From: Empedobacter brevis NBRC 14943 = ATCC 43319
GTDB lineage: Bacteria > Bacteroidota > Bacteroidia > Flavobacteriales > Weeksellaceae
Direction: 5' to 3'
Length of the DNA: 64,000 nt
NCBI RefSeq assembly: GCF_000382425.1
Contig: NZ_KB908297.1
Coordinates: 1-64,000, forward strand
Below are positions 60,260 to 64,000 of this stretch, one piece after another (positions within the stretch are counted from its first letter, which is position 1; each line of letters starts with the position of its first letter). Below the pieces are notes generated by a model. It did no database searches and was not told the origin of the DNA. It saw only the letters and a program-made list of their open reading frames with translations. Both the position numbers and the translations under genes were made by a program.

Positions 60260-61057
60260 ATGACAAAAAGAAAAGGGGCACGTTCCGTCAAAGATATTCC
60301 GTCTACTATTTTAACGCAATTGAATACAGGACAGATTGAAACAGCAAATCTTGTAGAATGGCTGGCAGTAGATCAAAGAGTTTTACTTGAAAGTTTGCTG
60401 ATCCAAACTAATCGCATCGATTATTTAACACCTGTGTTAACCAAAATAGACCAATTAAAGAAACAAACGGTTAACACTATAAACGAAGCTATCGGAACCG
60501 GACTCTTTGAATTAACATCAGCAAATAATGACAACAATTTTTTAGCCATCATGTCTCATCACAAAGCTGATCTTATTCGTTGTTGGGCTACTTATATCAT
60601 CGGAAAAAATAATGATCTGAATGTATCAGAAACCTTGAACCAAATTCAGCCTTTTTCGGCAGATAATCATTTTGGTGTAAGAGAAATCTGTTGGATGGCT
60701 GTACGATCAAAAATTAAACAAAATCTTACAGAAAGTATCGAAATCCTTTCCGGATGGACTGCAAACGAAGATGAAAATATCAGAAGATTCGCAACTGAAT
60801 CAACCAGACCTCGTGGTGTTTGGTGCGAACATATTGAAGAGTTGAAACAAAATCCCGAATTGGCTTTATCCATTTTAGAACCTTTAAAATCGGACAAGGC
60901 TAAATATGTCCAGGACAGCCTTGGTAATTGGCTAAATGACGCAAGCAAAACACGGCCTGACTTTGTCATTGAGCTTTGCAAACGTTGGGAGACGGAAAGT
61001 CATACCAAAGAAACTGCATACAGTCTAAAAAGAGCATTGAGGACACTCAACAAATAA
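60260..61057 (+). CDS. DNA alkylation repair (AlkD-like) HEAT protein
   Basis: 265 residues made of HEAT-like helical repeats. FGVREICWMAVR and NIRRFATESTRPRGVW match the DNA-alkylation-repair family (AlkC/AlkD type), which removes N3- and N7-alkylated purines. No gap to the peroxiredoxin-like gene, so the two are co-transcribed, which suggests one response to oxidative or alkylating stress. Confidence 0.85.
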   Translation: MTKRKGARSVKDIPSTILTQLNTGQIETANLVEWLAVDQRVLLESLLIQTNRIDYLTPVLTKIDQLKKQTVNTINEAIGTGLFELTSANNDNNFLAIMSHHKADLIRCWATYIIGKNNDLNVSETLNQIQPFSADNHFGVREICWMAVRSKIKQNLTESIEILSGWTANEDENIRRFATESTRPRGVWCEHIEELKQNPELALSILEPLKSDKAKYVQDSLGNWLNDASKTRPDFVIELCKRWETESHTKETAYSLKRALRTLNK

Positions 61058-61065
61058 TCTTTTAG

Positions 61066-61080
61066 AAAAAGTCACTTTTT
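61066..61080. promoter_or_regulatory. Possible HxlR operator, site 2
   Basis: AAAAAGTCACTTTTT is a perfect 7-1-7 palindrome with the same core as site 1 (AAAAGTSACTTTT). It lies just downstream of the AlkD-like gene and about 200 nt before the M36 gene. The loop of one base is too short for a hairpin terminator. The rest of 61058-61277 is AT-rich without a gene. Confidence 0.45.
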
Positions 61081-61277
61081 TATAGATTTAAAAATTTTAT
61101 TACGGTATATTTCAATAAGTATAATTTTAAACTTCTACCTAGCATCTGGGTATTCTCTGGATGCTTTTTTTGTATTTATAAATTAGTATTAATTTTAATA
61201 ATTTGTATTTTTCATACTAATTCTTAGGGATTTAATAAAAAAAGAATAACTTTATTGAAATTAATAACACTATACAA

Positions 61278-63887
61278 ATGAAGAAAAATTTTACTCTTAT
61301 CTTCTCTGCGTTTTTGTTATCAATGACAGTTCAAGCACAAAATGTGGAGCAATTAATTGATAATTACCAATTACAAAGAGCAGGAAACAATGTCGAGTAC
61401 AAATTTGTACAAACGATTAATGATGAAAAAGACCAAACGCAAAGGGTATTTACACAAAGAACATTTCAAGGGATTCCTATTTACAACAGCTACACGACTT
61501 ACTTAATTAAGAACAACCAAGTTGTTTCGGCTTTGGCATCAGAAAATTATCATTCTAATTTTAAAACAGCTGATGTTACTCCGGTACTTAATCTTAATCA
61601 AGTCCTAAATAATATTGCGCAATCAGAAGGACAAAAACTTATTACAAATGAAACCTCTCAAGATCATGGAGTTCATTTTACAAAAGAAGAACGTTCGGAA
61701 TTAGTTTATTACATTAATGATAAACAAGAACCTATCTTAAGTTATGCTTTATCATATCGCTTGTTAAACGAGAATCAAAATGATGTAATCCATATCATAG
61801 TTGATGCAAAAAATGGAAATATTTTAGAAAAACACAACACCACTTTAAGTTGTAGTTTTGAGCATGGAGCATTTCATAACGAAAATTTAGCAACTTTCAA
61901 TAAGGCTGATTGGAGCTGGTTATACGATGACACAAGTGCTGCAGCTTCTCCAAAATATAATATTTACAAATTACCTTTAGAAGCTCCCAATCGAGGAGAT
62001 CGTACAATTGTAGATTTATCTGTTTCCAATACAATAGCATCACCAAATGGCTGGCATAATACAGCTGAAGGAACTGTAAAAACAAGAACAGAAGGAAACA
62101 ACGTAAGAGCGTTTCGAGATCATAATTCAGTCGGATATCAAACGTATAATCCTTTCTCAAATACAGTAACAATTGATGACAATAGCTATGTTGATGCAGG
62201 AGAATCATTAAATTTTGATTTCCCTGTAGATTTCAATAGAGATCCTTTTAAAAACTGGCAGGCATCCACTACAAATTTATTCTATATGAATAACATGATG
62301 CATGATATACTTTATAACTATGGTTTTACAGAAGAAAATGGAAATTTTCAAAAAGATAATTATAACAAAGGCGCTTCAGGAAATGATGACGTTGTCGCAT
62401 TAGCACAAACAAGGTTTAATGAGGGTGTTTTAAATAATGCTACCTTTTATACACCTGCGGATGGAAAATCTCCACGTATGGCGATGTACTTATGGAATCC
62501 TCCTGCTAATGCTGATATAAATCCTTTAACAATTAATTCTCCTGAAACTATTGCGGGGAAATTAAATGTTTCAAAAGCTCCTTTTGGAGCAGATTTACCT
62601 GTAACACCTTTAACTAAAGATCTGGCTTTAGTCCGTAAAAGCGAAACCGATGGTACAGCATATGATGGATGTGGAACAATTACAAATACCGCAGAAATCT
62701 CTGATAAAATTGCTGTAGTTTATAAAGGAGGTAACTGTGATTATGTATACAAAGCTAAAGCTGCTCAGAATGCAGGAGCTAAAGCTGTCATTATCGTGAA
62801 TAATACAAGTGGTAATTTAACCATCACCGGAAATGATTCTACTATTACTATTCCTGTTGTTGGATTACCTCGAATACATGGTGATAAAATAAAAAAAGAA
62901 TTAGAAAACGAAACAACTGTAAACGCCACTTTACAACACAAAGACATTCCTTATGCTGACGGTAGTTTCGACAATGGAATTATTGCCCATGAGTATGGAC
63001 ATGGTGTATCAAATAGATTAACTGGTCCTATTACAACTGCTGGTTGTTTAAGTAATCTTGAACAAATGGGAGAAGGCTGGTCAGATTTCTTCGCATTAAT
63101 GATAACTCAATTACCCGGAGATACAGGAACAACTAAGAGAGGTATAGGTACATTTGCAACGAGTCAGGCTACTGACGGATCTGGAATTCGACCTACAGCT
63201 TATTCAACCGATATGACTGTCAATCCTGCAAAATATGGATTCTTAAAGAATTATGGAAACTCAGATTCGCCTCACAATACCGGATATGTTTGGGCTTCTA
63301 TGATATGGGATTTAAACTGGAAAATGATTGATAAATATGGTTTCTCTCCCGATTTATACAATGGAAAGGCTGGAAACAACATGACTTTACAATTAGTCAT
63401 GACGGGACTTAAATTGCAACCTTGTTCTCCTGGATTTGTGGATGGGCGTGACGCGATTCTTAAGGCTGATGAACAACTGAATGAAGGAGCGAATAAATGT
63501 GATATTTGGAGATCTTTTGCTGATAGAGGTTTAGGTTACAGCGCAAAACAAGGTAGTTCAAATAGCAGAATTGACGGAACTGAAGCTTTTGACATGCCAC
63601 CAACAGAAGTTCTTAACTGTGAATTGGCTACAAACGAATTAAAAGCTTCTACTTTCCAGATGTATCCAAATCCTGCTAAAGATATGGTTTATATTGTAGA
63701 CAAATCGATCAAAAATGATATCAAAGTTGATATTGTTGATATGATCGGTAGAATTATTTCAACTAAAACTGTAAAATTTGATGGTCAAAAAGGAAGTGTT
63801 TCTACAGAAAATTTACCAAAAGGAGTTTACATCTTAAAATTTGAAACAAATGACGGGACTGTTACAAAAAAATTAATTAGAAACTAA
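61278..63887 (+). CDS. T9SS-secreted M36 (fungalysin-type) metalloprotease
   Basis: 869 residues. Signal peptide (1-20, ending VQAQ), FTP-like propeptide (about 24-190), then the M36 catalytic domain with HEYGHG (His 571, Glu 572, His 575) and GEGWSDF (Glu 599). A PA domain (about 425-555) is inserted before the zinc site. The last ~80 residues (MYPNPAKDMVYIVD... ending TKKLIRN) are a type A T9SS sorting domain. The enzyme digests proteins outside the cell. Its own terminator follows. Confidence 0.95.
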   Translation: MKKNFTLIFSAFLLSMTVQAQNVEQLIDNYQLQRAGNNVEYKFVQTINDEKDQTQRVFTQRTFQGIPIYNSYTTYLIKNNQVVSALASENYHSNFKTADVTPVLNLNQVLNNIAQSEGQKLITNETSQDHGVHFTKEERSELVYYINDKQEPILSYALSYRLLNENQNDVIHIIVDAKNGNILEKHNTTLSCSFEHGAFHNENLATFNKADWSWLYDDTSAAASPKYNIYKLPLEAPNRGDRTIVDLSVSNTIASPNGWHNTAEGTVKTRTEGNNVRAFRDHNSVGYQTYNPFSNTVTIDDNSYVDAGESLNFDFPVDFNRDPFKNWQASTTNLFYMNNMMHDILYNYGFTEENGNFQKDNYNKGASGNDDVVALAQTRFNEGVLNNATFYTPADGKSPRMAMYLWNPPANADINPLTINSPETIAGKLNVSKAPFGADLPVTPLTKDLALVRKSETDGTAYDGCGTITNTAEISDKIAVVYKGGNCDYVYKAKAAQNAGAKAVIIVNNTSGNLTITGNDSTITIPVVGLPRIHGDKIKKELENETTVNATLQHKDIPYADGSFDNGIIAHEYGHGVSNRLTGPITTAGCLSNLEQMGEGWSDFFALMITQLPGDTGTTKRGIGTFATSQATDGSGIRPTAYSTDMTVNPAKYGFLKNYGNSDSPHNTGYVWASMIWDLNWKMIDKYGFSPDLYNGKAGNNMTLQLVMTGLKLQPCSPGFVDGRDAILKADEQLNEGANKCDIWRSFADRGLGYSAKQGSSNSRIDGTEAFDMPPTEVLNCELATNELKASTFQMYPNPAKDMVYIVDKSIKNDIKVDIVDMIGRIISTKTVKFDGQKGSVSTENLPKGVYILKFETNDGTVTKKLIRN

Positions 63888-63907
63888 TTTTTTCAGAATA
63901 CAACTAT

Positions 63908-63946
63908 CAAAAAAAAAACAACTCAATTGAGTTGTTTTTTTTTGAT
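63908..63946 (+). terminator. Terminator after the M36 gene
   Basis: The palindrome CAACTCAATTGAGTTG sits between a run of ten A and a run of nine T. No feature is seen in the last ~55 bases of the window. Confidence 0.85.
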
Positions 63947-64000
63947 ATTGATTGTTCTTTCTCAGAATAAAATTATATTTTCTTTTGAGTAAAAATTACG

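Noticed and set aside
61066-61080. Palindrome read as a terminator
   Set aside because: With a one-base centre it cannot fold as a hairpin of normal shape; an operator-like role fits better.
1-64000. CRISPR array or toxin-antitoxin pair
   Set aside because: No regular repeat-spacer series and no recognisable toxin or antitoxin pair was seen.

Overview
The window looks like chromosomal DNA of a low-GC member of the Flavobacteriia (Bacteroidota), perhaps a Weeksellaceae/Myroides-type genus; the genus is inference. Supporting signs: two proteins with type IX secretion (T9SS) sorting ends (2007-5006 type A, 50222-52504 type B) plus a T9SS-type M36 protease (61278-63887), a PID-CTERM-like small protein (5033-5290), the tiny ribosomal protein THX (38059-38187), DUF3857 proteins, and promoters of the Bacteroidota form TTTG-N19-TAnnTTTG, with very few Shine-Dalgarno sequences. 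Most of the DNA is plain core chromosome. There is no integrase, transposase, CRISPR array or phage module.

Layout. 1-10 kb: a partial and an intact tRNA-Ser(TGA), sharing at least 95 identical bases, bracket a large GAPDH, a T9SS protein with a small PID-CTERM partner, a kinase-like orphan, a GNAT-nitrilase fusion and a YidR-like propeller. 10-19.9 kb: YebC, an M3 peptidase lipoprotein, a NUDIX/PlsC/Mpl run, AraC plus Gdx/SugE, a YceI-like lipoprotein, a 32-codon membrane-peptide candidate and MtnN. 19.9-20.3 kb: a duplicated Thr-Tyr tRNA cluster. 20.5-33.3 kb: a Na/Pi transporter-PhoU fusion, a LuxE-like ligase, two DUF3857 paralogues, a TIGR01777 epimerase, a K+ channel, YihY, and an overlapping rlmH-CPBP-rdgB-rnz operon. 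33.3-38 kb: small basic protein-sbcD-sbcC operon with REP-like sequence between sbcD and sbcC. 38-46 kb: small secreted proteins, a deacetylase, an esterase, AraC, then a lolE-like permease, cystathionine beta-synthase and lptB. 46-55 kb: NamZ, small envelope proteins, DUF4920, NUDIX, SRPBCC, a T9SS type B protein and typA. 55.7-59.1 kb: visibly more GC-rich, with a lipase-like hydrolase and two secreted orphans; probably acquired. 59.1-61.1 kb: HxlR regulator divergent from a peroxiredoxin-like gene and an AlkD-like gene, with a shared palindrome on both sides. 61.3-63.9 kb: secreted M36 metalloprotease.

The best leads for something undescribed are the T9SS protein/PID-CTERM pair, the orphan with GDxxxxN and DFD kinase-like motifs, a four-unit 10-11 bp GTTAA array upstream of the small protein at 47401-47790, the HxlR palindrome pair, a 33-nt inverted repeat that reaches into the ends of two convergent genes, and the tRNA-Ser repeat with a decayed tRNA relic. 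All coordinates were read by eye. No alignment, folding or composition program was run.
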